Source of the DNA: Streptomyces sp. NBC_01485
GTDB taxonomy: Bacteria; Actinomycetota; Actinomycetes; Streptomycetales; Streptomycetaceae
Direction: 5' to 3'
Assembly: GCF_036227125.1 (NCBI RefSeq)
Contig: NZ_CP109435.1
Span: 8,246,001 to 8,310,000 of the forward strand
DNA: 64,000 bases
Shown here: positions 48,464 to 58,200 of the stretch, piece after piece
Position numbering within the stretch: position 1 is the first letter of the stretch
Layout of the letters: the number at the start of each line of letters is the position of its first letter
Translations under genes and position numbers: made by a program
The notes under the pieces: model-generated
Seen by the model: only the letters and a program-made list of their open reading frames with translations
Database searches by the model: none
Told to the model about the DNA's origin: nothing

Positions 48464-49357
48464 ATGGACATAACGGCTCAGTTGGATGCCTCCCTCGGTG
48501 TCGCCGTCGAGGGGTTCAATCCGGCCACCGCCCCCGAGGAGGAGATCCGGGAACTCAAGAAACTTGTTTACTCGGAGAAGATCGTCATCCTGAAGAACCA
48601 GGATCTCGAACCCCCCGACTTCATCTCTTTCGGGCGCCGACTGGGAAGGGTGGAAACCTACTACCAGCCGATGTACCACCACCCGGAGTACAAGGAGATA
48701 TTCGTCTCGTCGAACGTGAAGAAGAGTGACACTCAGATCGGCGTACCGCAGACCGGGAAGTTCTGGCATGCGGACTACTCCTTCATGCCGAATCCCTTCG
48801 GATTGACCCTCATCTATCCTCAGGTCGTGCCCAAGAAGAATCGCGGCACCTACTTCATCGACATGGGAGCGGCGTACGAAGCCCTCTCCGACGATCTCAA
48901 GGCGAGGGTCGCGGGGAAGAACGCGGTCCACACCGCGGGCATCTACTTCAAGATCAGGCCGAGCGACGTGTACCGGCCGATCTCGGAGGTGCTCGCGGAC
49001 ATCGAGCGTGAAACCCCGCCGGTCCGGCATCCCGCGGCCCTCGAACACCCGGTGACCGGTGAGACCGTGCTGTACGTCAGTCGGGGCCTTACCTCGGCGA
49101 TCGAGGAGCGGGCGAACCCCGGGCAGCCGGACGCCGACCTGCTCACGGAACTATTCGAGGCCAGCGGCCAACTGGACAGCACCTTCACGCACGAGAGCAT
49201 TCACCTGCAGACCTTCGACAGGGGCGATCTCCTGGTCTGGGACAACCGCAGTCTGATCCACCGTGCGCTGCACACCGAGAAGCCGGAGCCGACGGTCTCC
49301 TACCGGGTCACGGTGCACGACGAGTTCCCGTTCTACCAGGGCATCGCCTCCAGTTGA
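48464..49357 (+). CDS. ScoE-type Fe(II)/2-oxoglutarate isonitrile synthase
   Basis: A 297-residue TauD-family oxygenase from ATG 48464, with AGGAGG 6 bases upstream. Long stretches match my memory of ScoE from Streptomyces coeruleorubidus. The iron ligands are His102 and Asp104 (FWHADYS) and His266 (SLIHRALH). Residues reported in ScoE for binding the N-carboxymethyl substrate and 2-oxoglutarate have counterparts here: Tyr66, Tyr67, Tyr71, Arg127, Lys163 (YFKIRP), His270 and Arg281 (SYRVTVHDE). The known reaction is oxidative decarboxylation of a beta-(carboxymethylamino) acid to the beta-isocyano acid using two rounds of O2 and 2-oxoglutarate. It is first in a plus-strand operon with the acyl ligase (38-base gap) and the SnoaL-like gene. 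Confidence 0.92.
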   Translation: MDITAQLDASLGVAVEGFNPATAPEEEIRELKKLVYSEKIVILKNQDLEPPDFISFGRRLGRVETYYQPMYHHPEYKEIFVSSNVKKSDTQIGVPQTGKFWHADYSFMPNPFGLTLIYPQVVPKKNRGTYFIDMGAAYEALSDDLKARVAGKNAVHTAGIYFKIRPSDVYRPISEVLADIERETPPVRHPAALEHPVTGETVLYVSRGLTSAIEERANPGQPDADLLTELFEASGQLDSTFTHESIHLQTFDRGDLLVWDNRSLIHRALHTEKPEPTVSYRVTVHDEFPFYQGIASS

Positions 49358-49395
49358 CCACGCCCGGGGCCGGCGGTCCCGCTGAAGGAGTACTG

Positions 49396-50985
49396 ATGGA
49401 CGGTCACACTGCCGAACTGCTGGAACTGGACACCCTGGGCGCGACGTTGGCCTTCCACGCGGCCACCCGGCCGGAGAGGACCGCGATCATCTGTGACGGC
49501 CGTCGGGTCACCTACGGCCAGTTGCACCGCGAGAGCGACAAGGGTGCCCGCGCACTGTGCAACGCCGGCCTCGGGCAGGGAGAGCGGGTCGCCTTCTTCG
49601 GGAGGGAATCAGAGCTCTACTACGAGATCCTCTTCGCCTGCGCGAAGAGCGGGACCGTCCTGGTCCCGGTCAACTGGAGGCTGGCCCCGGACGAGATCGA
49701 GTACATCCTCCAGGACGCCGAGACAGCGGTGCTCTTCGTCGAGGAGGAGTTTCTCGGCGTTGTCGAGCGGCTGCGCACAGTCTCAGCCCGGCTGCGGACG
49801 GTGGTCCTGCTGGACGGCTCCGCCCCTTCGGGAATCACCTTCGAGGAATGGAAGTCGGGCGGTCCTGGGTCGCTCCCGCTGCCGACCGGCCTCTGCACGG
49901 ACGATCCGATCGTCCAGCTCTACACCAGCGGGACCACGGGAGCGCCCAAGGGAGCCGTGCTGGCGCACCGCAGCTTCTTCGCAGTCCGGGATTCGCTGGC
50001 CCGCGGCGGATTGGACTGGGTCGACTGGAAGCCGGACGACATCAGCCTTGTGGCCATCTCCGCCTCTCATGTGGGGGGCCTCTGGTGGGCCACCCAGGGT
50101 TTCAACGCCGGCGTCACCAACGTGACGCTCGGAACCTTCTCCAGCAAGGAGGTGCTGGCTCTCATCAGGGAGCTCGGGGTCACCACCACCTGCGTCGTAC
50201 CCCAAATGCTGAGGCTGCTCCTGGCCGATCCCGAGGTCAGCGGCGGCGACTTCGTCACACTGCGCAAGGTGGCGTACGGCGGCTCCCCCATGTCGAAGGA
50301 ACTGTTGCTCCGCTGCATGGAGATGATGGACTGCGACTTCGTCCAGTTCTACGGTCTCACCGAGACGGGCAACACCGTGGTGTGCCTGCCACCGTCCGAC
50401 CACGGTCCGGGCGCGGCCCCGCCGGAAGCCGCCGGACGCGCCTACCCGGGCTTCGAGGTGAAGATCACGGATCCGGCGGGCGGCGTCCTTCCCCACGGGG
50501 AAAAGGGCGAGGTTCGGGTCAGGACGCCGGGGCTCATGGTCGAATACTGGCGTTTGCCCGAGGCGACCGCGAGCACCGTCCGCGACGAGTGGATACGGAC
50601 CGGCGACGCGGGCCATCTCGACGAGACCGGTTATCTCTTCATCGAGGACCGCATCAAGAACATGATCATCCGGGCGGGGGAGAACATCTACCCCGCCGAG
50701 ATCGAGAAGGCACTCGACGCACACCCGTCCGTCGCCGAAGCCGCGGTCGTCGGCATCCCGGATGAGCGGTGGGGGGAGGCGGTGTACGCCTTCGTCTCCC
50801 TTCACCCCCTGCTGGAGGCAAGCCCGCAAGAACTCAGGGTGTTTCTGAGAGGGCGAATCGCCGACTTCAAGATTCCCACCCGGTTCGAGTTCGTCGACAA
50901 GATACCCCGCAACCCCACGGGGAAGATCCTCCACCGCACCCTGCGGGACCAGTTCTGGGAGGCGCGGGACAAGAAGGTCAACTGA
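49396..50985 (+). CDS. Acyl-ACP/CoA ligase (ScoC/FadD10-like)
   Basis: A 529-residue ANL-superfamily adenylating enzyme; ATG 49396 follows GAAGGAG. It has the P-loop YTSGTTGAPKG (176-186), the YGLTETG motif, a TGDAGHLDETGY motif, the hinge RIKNMIIRAGENIYPAEIE and the C-terminal lysine in NPTGKILHR. In isonitrile lipid clusters the equivalent enzyme (ScoC, FadD10) loads a fatty acid onto the pathway ACP. Here no free pathway ACP exists in the island, and the best acceptor candidate is the N-terminal ACP of the PKS at 52,273-59,184. The substrate is probably a short or medium enoic acid; this is inferred from the pathway, not from the binding pocket. Confidence 0.88.
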   Translation: MDGHTAELLELDTLGATLAFHAATRPERTAIICDGRRVTYGQLHRESDKGARALCNAGLGQGERVAFFGRESELYYEILFACAKSGTVLVPVNWRLAPDEIEYILQDAETAVLFVEEEFLGVVERLRTVSARLRTVVLLDGSAPSGITFEEWKSGGPGSLPLPTGLCTDDPIVQLYTSGTTGAPKGAVLAHRSFFAVRDSLARGGLDWVDWKPDDISLVAISASHVGGLWWATQGFNAGVTNVTLGTFSSKEVLALIRELGVTTTCVVPQMLRLLLADPEVSGGDFVTLRKVAYGGSPMSKELLLRCMEMMDCDFVQFYGLTETGNTVVCLPPSDHGPGAAPPEAAGRAYPGFEVKITDPAGGVLPHGEKGEVRVRTPGLMVEYWRLPEATASTVRDEWIRTGDAGHLDETGYLFIEDRIKNMIIRAGENIYPAEIEKALDAHPSVAEAAVVGIPDERWGEAVYAFVSLHPLLEASPQELRVFLRGRIADFKIPTRFEFVDKIPRNPTGKILHRTLRDQFWEARDKKVN

Positions 50986-51077
50986 CGGACATCACGGGTC
51001 GATCGGCCCCACGGAGGCATGGCCCCCGGCACCCGCAGAAATCGAGCAAGGAATACGTGCGACAAGGAGTACGTGTG

Positions 51078-51482
51078 ATGACTGTCACCGACAACACCGA
51101 GGTGGTGCTGCGGTTCTTCGAGAACTTCAGCGCGGGGAACGCGGAGGCGGCGTTCGCCCTGCTGGATGAGCAGGCGGAGTGGTGGATAACGGGCCGGCCC
51201 GACCAGTTCCCCCTCGCCGGCACCTACGACAAAACCCGGCTCCTCCAGATGCTGGGCACAGTCGGACAGGCCATGCCGAACGGCGTCGATCTCAAGGTCA
51301 CCTCCACCACGGCACAGGACGACCGGGTCGTGGTGGAAGCCGAGAGTCGGGGTGTCTCCGCCACCGGCAGGGTCTACGACAACCGGATCATCTACGCCTG
51401 CCAGCTGCGCGGCGACAAGATCCTGCACGTCCGGGAGTATTTCGACACCATCCATGCCAAAGACGTACTGGTGACGAAGTAG
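51078..51482 (+). CDS. SnoaL-like (NTF2-fold) protein
   Basis: A 134-residue protein of the ketosteroid-isomerase/SnoaL fold: VLRFFENFSAGNAEAAFALL at the N-terminus, a WWITG segment and a C-terminal ILHVREYFDT strand, typical of this family. ATG 51078 is preceded by AAGGAG; an in-frame GTG lies just before it. It follows the acyl ligase by 92 bases in the same direction and should be in the same transcript as the ScoE-like gene. Family members act as isomerases, cyclases, hydratases or small-molecule binders. No SnoaL-type protein is part of the isonitrile lipid clusters I remember, so its role is open: tailoring of the aldehyde, or protection of a labile intermediate. Confidence 0.8.
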   Translation: MTVTDNTEVVLRFFENFSAGNAEAAFALLDEQAEWWITGRPDQFPLAGTYDKTRLLQMLGTVGQAMPNGVDLKVTSTTAQDDRVVVEAESRGVSATGRVYDNRIIYACQLRGDKILHVREYFDTIHAKDVLVTK

Positions 51483-52272
51483 GTTTCCCTCCTGGCGGCG
51501 CGCCCGATGGCGGGGCACCCCCCGGACCGGATGGCGAACAGGGCTTTGCGCACCCTGGTACCGCACGGGACACGGTGGCGTGGGACGCGGAAGCCTCCCG
51601 GAGGCACCTCGCACATCCGCGCACCGGACGCGGGCCGGTCGGAGCCCGGAGCAGATCCGCTCCTGGCTCCACCGCTGTGCGAGGTGGTCCTGAATGAAGC
51701 CCCGCGGCCCGGAATCCTGGCGTCCCCTCACAGCGCCGCCGTTCCCCTGACGCGTCGGCCTCGTACAGGCCTCGGCCTCCACTCGCGCACCTCTTGAGCC
51801 GGGATGTCTCGAAGAACACCGGAAGCCCGCTGTCCACGTTCCGTATCCGAAGCGCATGGTTTGCTCGCAGTGCTGTGGATCCCAACCCACCGGCGCCGAC
51901 CACGTCGTCGACGGCGCTTTAGTCAAAACTGTCTAGTTGCTGATCAACCTGGCGGGTCCGGTCGGGATCGGCCGGGGTGGCGACGTCGCATCCTGTATGG
52001 CGTCCGTCCCGGTCGGCCGTGTATCGGCAGGCCGGGACGCACGCCGAATGCAGTGGCACGCCTGTTGGGCGGAGCATGGCGAGTCGTCACTGAGCCGCTG
52101 ACGTACTTCAGTCCGGGCTCCGGGCCTTGTGATCAGACACCTGCGTACGTCGAGCAGAACCGGCCTGTGCCGTGCGGCAGAGCGGGCTTCGCCCGCCTCC
52201 GTCGCCGAAGGTGAGCCCGGGGTCGTCGGCCGGACAGAGCCGCACCCAGGCGAGACCGGCCGACCCGGGGCG
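51483..52272. other. Intergenic region with possible decayed transposase
   Basis: 790 bases between convergent genes. On the minus strand around 51,540-51,720, frames broken by shifts contain QDHLAQRWSQERICSGLRP followed in another frame by SHATVSRAV, which recalls the IS30 transposase pattern (RWSPEQI...VSHETIY). I take this as a possible degraded insertion sequence. The rest, to 52,272, contains nothing I recognise. Confidence 0.35.
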
Positions 52273-55200
52273 TCATACTTCTCGGGGTTTGTCGTCTCCC
52301 AGGACCAGGGCCACGAGATCCTCTGCATCCATCGTGTCGACGGATCCGCTCTCTGGCACCGGGTCGGGCTCTTCCCCACCTGTGCCGGCGAGCCGCAGCA
52401 GCTGATCCACCAGCCCGGCCTGCTGCAGTCGGGCCAGGGGAACGGATGCCAGGACTCTGCGAACCGCCGCTTCCCGCGGATCCTCGGCAGTGGTACCGCC
52501 GTCCACGGCGTCCACGGAACCGAGCCGGTCCCGCAGATGCCGGCTGAGCGCGGCTGGGGTCGGATAGTCGAACACCAGGGTGGCGGTCAGTCGCAGGCCG
52601 GTGGCCGCGACAAGCCGGTTGCGCAGTTCGACCGCGGTCAGCGAGTCGAACCCCACCTCCTGCAAGGCCCGGTCCGGTTCGATGTCCTTGGCCGAGGTGT
52701 GTCCGAGTACGGCGGCGACGTGGCTGCGGACCAGGTCCAACAACGTCCGCTCTTGCTCGGGTTCGTTCATTCCCGTGAGTTGTCGTACCAGTCCAGCCGT
52801 CGCGGTGTCGGTGCCGAGACGGGCGGTGGGCCGGGCGGGCCCGCGGACGAGTCCGCGCAGCAGGGCAGGCGCGGTGTCTCCCTGGGTACGGGACGCGGCA
52901 CGCAGTCCGGCCAGGTCCAGCTGCACCGGGACGAGCAAGGCGTCGTCCCGCCCGAGGGCCAGGTCGAACAGGGCCAGTGCCTCCGGGGTGGGCATCAGGT
53001 TTATGCCACCGCGGTCCAGCCGAACCAGATCGGCCTGCTTCAGACGGTCGGGTACGGTGTCGGCCCACAGCCCCCAGGCCAGCGAGGTTCCCGGCAGACC
53101 CTGGGCCTGCCGGTACCGTGCCAGTCCGTCCAGGAACGTGTTCGCTGCCCCGTAGTTGCCCTGCCCCGGCCAGCCGAGGACCGACGCCGCGGAGGAGAAC
53201 AGCACGAAGGCGGCCAGGCCGGTGTCGGCCGTCAGCTCATGCAGATGCCACGCCGCGTCGGCCTTCGGCCGCATCACCGCCTTCATCCGGCCGGGCGTCA
53301 GCGACGCGGTCACCCCGTCGTCCAGCAGGCCCGCGGCATGCAGCACCGCGGTCAACGGGCGGCCCTCCCGCGCGATCCGCTCCAGCAGTCCGGCCAGCGC
53401 GTCACGGTCTCCCACATCACAGGCGGTGACCGTGACCGTCGCGCCGGCTTCCCGCAGCTCACCGGCCAGCTCCGTCGCGCCGGGTGCCTCCGGACCGCTG
53501 CGGCTGGCCAGCATCAGATGCCGGACACCATGTCCAGCGACCAGATGACGGGCCAGCAAGCCGCCCAGAGCCCCTGTCCCGCCCGTGATGAGTACGGTCC
53601 CGTCCGGATCCAGGCCGACCGGCACGCGCAGCACGATCTTCCCGGTGTGACGGGCCTGGCTCATGAACCGGAACGCTTCCGGAGCACGGCGCAGATCCCG
53701 CACCGTCACCGGCAGAGCATCCAGAACGCCCCCTTGCAGCAGCCCCACCACCTCGGCGAGTACCTCGCCGATCCGGCCCTCTCCTGCCTGATCGAGGTCG
53801 AGTGCCTGGCAGATGACGCCGGGGTGGGTCTCTCCAACGCCGCCGGCGTCCCGGAGGTCGGTCTTGCCCATCTCGATGAACCGGCCGCCTCGGGGCAGCA
53901 GCCTCAGGGAGGCATCCACCAGATCACCGGTCAGGCAGTTGAGCACGATGTCCACGCCGTGGCCGTCGGTGGCTGCCATCACCCGCTGCTCGAACTCGGC
54001 GCTGCGCGACGTGGCGACATGAGCGGCGTCCAGGCCCATCCCGGCCAGCACCCCGTGCTTGCCGGGACCGGCCGTGGCGAACACCTCCAGGCCCAGATGG
54101 CGCGCGATCGTCACAGCGGCCATCCCCACCCCGCCGGTGGCGGCATGGATCAACACCCGCTCCCCGGGACGTGCCCGAGCCAGATCCACCAGCGCGTACC
54201 AGGCCGTCGTGAACGCCACCGGGACCGAAGCAGCCCGGACGAACGACCAGCCTGCCGGGAGTGGAACCAGCAACCGCTGATCGGTCACGGCAACCGGACC
54301 GAACCCGCCCTCCAGCATCCCCAGCACACGATCGCCCGGGGCCAGACCTTCGACCCCGGGCCCGGTCTCCAGCACCACACCCGCGCCCTCGTCGCCCACC
54401 GGCGCGGCACCGGGGTACATGTCGAGTGCGATCAGCACATCACGGAAGTTCATCCCCGCCGCACGCACCCCCACCCGCACCTGACCGGGCTCCAGTGGGG
54501 CGGTGACCTGCGGGCACGGCACCAGCGTGAGACCCTCCAGCGTGCCAGGCGTGCTCGCATCCAGCCGCCATGGACCATCCCCGTCCGGGGGCGTCAAGGC
54601 GTCGTTCCCGGCCCTGTACAGCCTCCGCACGTACACCTCGCCCGAGCGCACCGCCAACTCCGGTTCACCGGAACCCAACGCGCGGGCAAGGGCGGCGGCG
54701 TCACCGCGGTCCAGGCCCGCACCGTCGAGATCGACCGCCATTAGCCGGTCGGGGTTCTCCGACTGTGTGGAGCGTACAAGCCCCCATATCGCCGCGCCCG
54801 CCAGATCCGTCACGCTCTCATCCGCACCGACAGCCATCGCGCCGAGTGTCACCACCACCAAGCGGGAGACCACCAGGTCCGCGTCGGCCAGCCACGCCTG
54901 CACCACACTCAGCACTTCCGTCACAGCCGTGTGCGCGGAAGCAGCCCGGTCACGGGTACCCTCGGCCGTGTGCGCCGCAGGTGCGCAGGTCACGGCCACC
55001 GCATCGGGAACCGGCACACCCGCGGTGACGGCCTGCGCCAGTGCGGTCAGGTCGGCATACGTGGCGACCTCCATGCCGGCATCGTTCAAACCAGCGGCCA
55101 CGCCGAGGTCGTCGGGACCTACGACCGCCCATCGCCCCGCTGGAGCCTTGGCGTCGAGCCGTACCCACTTCACCTCGAACAGGTCCTGATGGTGGCCGTC

Positions 55201-58200
55201 TCCGGCGGCCTCGAGCCGGTTGTCGGAGATCGGCCGCAGGACGATCGATTCCACACTGACCACCGGCGCACCCGTCTCGTCCGTGGCTGTCAGCGACAAC
55301 ACACCATCAGGTGCCCGTCGCAAGCGGACCCGCAGCGTTCGTGCCCCGGACGCATGCAGCGATACCCCGCTCCACGCGAAAGGCAGCAGCACCTGCCGGA
55401 CGTGGTCGCCACCCGACTCGATGTCCTCGCCCGGTCCACGGTCGCCGAGGCCGACGGCCTGCAGGGCCGCGTCCAGGAGCGCCGGGTGGAGCCCGAACTG
55501 CGATGCCTGCTCGGCTGTGTCCTCGGGCAGCCGTACCTCCGCGAACACCTCGCCCTCACCCAGCCAGGCCGCGCGCAACCCCTGGAAGACCGGCCCGTAC
55601 TCGTATCCCCGCGCCGCCAGCCCCTCGTACAGCTCGTCGATCTCCACCGCCGACGCGCTCGGTGGTGGCCAGAGGCCCGATGTCGCCGCCTCCAGCAGCC
55701 GGTCCACGGGTTGTGTGGGGGCCAGGGTGCCACCGGCATGGCGCGTCCACATGTGTTCTGCCTCCGTGTCCGCGTGCTCCGGACGCGAATGGACAACCAC
55801 GCTCCGCCGCCCCGAGGCGTCCTCGGCGCCGACGGCGACCTGCAGCCGCACACCACCACGCTCGGGCAGGATCAGGGGAACCTCCAGGGCGAGATCCTCA
55901 ATCAGGCCGCATCCGGCCTGATCTCCCGCCCTGATCACGAGATCCACGAACGCCGCGCCCGGCAGCAGGACCACGCCCCGCACCGCATGGTCCGCAAGCC
56001 ACGGATGGGACTGCAGCGACAACCGGCCGGTGAACACGAATCCCTCCCCGCCGGCCAGATCGATCCCGGTCCCCAGCAAGGGATGCCCCGTCGCGCTCAA
56101 CCCCAGCGAAGCAACGTCCCCCAGGTCCCCCGCCCCAGGCCGCGGCCAGTACCGTTGCCGCTGGAACGCGTAGGTAGGCAGTTCCACCCGCCGCCCGCCG
56201 GCCAGCATCCCGGCCCAGTCCACGGCCACCCCCTGGACATGGACCTCGGCCAGCGACTGCATCCATCGTCTGGGACCGCCGTTGTCGCGCCGCAGGGACC
56301 CCGCCACCACGCAGGCGCCCCCCGCCGAGGCCGCTTCGCCCGGTGTGAGGTCTTCCAAGGTTTCCTGGATACCGGCCGTCAGTACGGGGTGCGGAGAGCA
56401 CTCGATGAATATCCTGTGTCCGGCCGCGGCCAAGCCGCGGATCGCGTCTTCGAAGCACACCGTCCGACGCAGGTTGCCGTACCAGTACTCGGCATCCGCT
56501 TCCGGTCCCTGGAGCTGGCCCGGCTCAACAGTGGAGTACATCGGCAGTCGTCCCACCCGGGGCGCCACCGGAGCCAGGGCCTCCACGATCTGTGTGCGGA
56601 TCACCTCCACCGCGGGCGAATGTGAGGCGTAGTCCACCGGTATCCGCCGGGTCCGGACCCCGGCCTGCGTGCACGCCGCCTCGAACTCCGCAAGTCCGGC
56701 CACCTCGCCCGACACCACGACCGTGCCCGGGCCGTTGACCGCAGCGATCGACACCCGGTCCGCGAAGCCACCGGCCAGCAGGTCCTTCACCGAGCCCGTC
56801 GGTGCGGCGACCGACATCATCCCGCCGGCGCCGGCCAGCCGGTCCAACGCTCTGCTCCGCAACGCCACGACACGGGCGCCGTCCTCCAGTGACAGCACAC
56901 CGGCCACACACGCGGCTGCGATCTCCCCCTGACTGTGTCCGACCACCGCGGCAGGTACCACACCCGCCGACTCCCACAGTGCCGCCAGGGACACCATCAC
57001 GGCCCACAGCACCGGCTGGACCACATCCACCCGTTCCAGACCCGGCGCACCGGTCCCGCCCCGGACCACGTCGAGCAAGGACCACTCCACGAACGGTTCC
57101 AGAGCCCGCCCGCACTCCGCCATCGACTCCGCGAATATCGCGGAGGACTCCAGCAACTCCCGGCCCATGCCTGCCCACTGAGACCCCTGGCCGGGGAAGA
57201 CGAACACCACCCGCTCTCCGGCGCCCGTCGAGCCATGCGCCACGCAGGCAGCCGGCTCACCTGCAGCCAGCGCGCCCAGACCTTGCAGCAACTCCAGCCG
57301 GTCCCCGCCGACCACCACTGCCCGGTGCTCGAAGCGCGATCGCGAGGCCACCAGGGACAACCCCACGTCGAGCGGATCCAGCCCGGGATCAGTCTCCACG
57401 AACTCCCGCAGACGCTCCGCCTGCGCCTGCAACGCCGCCTCGCTCGTCGCCGACACCACCCAAGGCACCACCGGCAGCGGCTCCAGTGATGCCGCTCCCG
57501 CGTTCCCCGCGCCCGTGGCGGGTAGACCGTGATCCCCACCGCCGTCGTCGGCGGCGGCAGGAGCCTCTTCGAGGATCAGATGGGCGTTGGTCCCGCTCAT
57601 GCCGAACGACGACACTCCAGCACGGCCCGGGTGTCCGGTCTCGGGCCAGGGAACCGACCGCGTCACCGGAGTGACAGCACCGGCCGTCCAGTCCACATGC
57701 GGGGTCAGCGGCTCGGCGTACAGGGTGGGCGGCACGGTCCGGTGACGCAGCGCCATCACGGTCTTGATGACGCCCGCGATCCCGGCGGCGGCCTGTGCAT
57801 GTCCGATGTTGGACTTCACCGATCCGAGGAGCAGCGCCTCCTGGTCCGGGCTCCGCTGCCCGTAGGTGGCCAACAGGGCCTGGGCTTCGATGGGGTCGCC
57901 CAGGGGAGTTCCCGTGCCGTGGGCCTCCACCACGTCCACGTCCGACACCGACAGACCCGCGTCCGCCAACGCCTGGCGGATGACCCGCTGCTGTGCCGGG
58001 CCGTTGGGTGCGGTCAGTCCGTTCGAGGCGCCGTCCTGGTTGACCGCCGAGCCTCGGACCACAGCCAGCACCGGATGGCCGTGGCGGCGGGCGTCCGAGA
58101 GGCGTTCGACCAGCAGAACACCCACACCCTCGGCTATGCCCATCCCGTCCGCGTCCGCTCCGAAGGCCTTGCACCGTCCGTCCGCGGACAGCGCCCGCGC

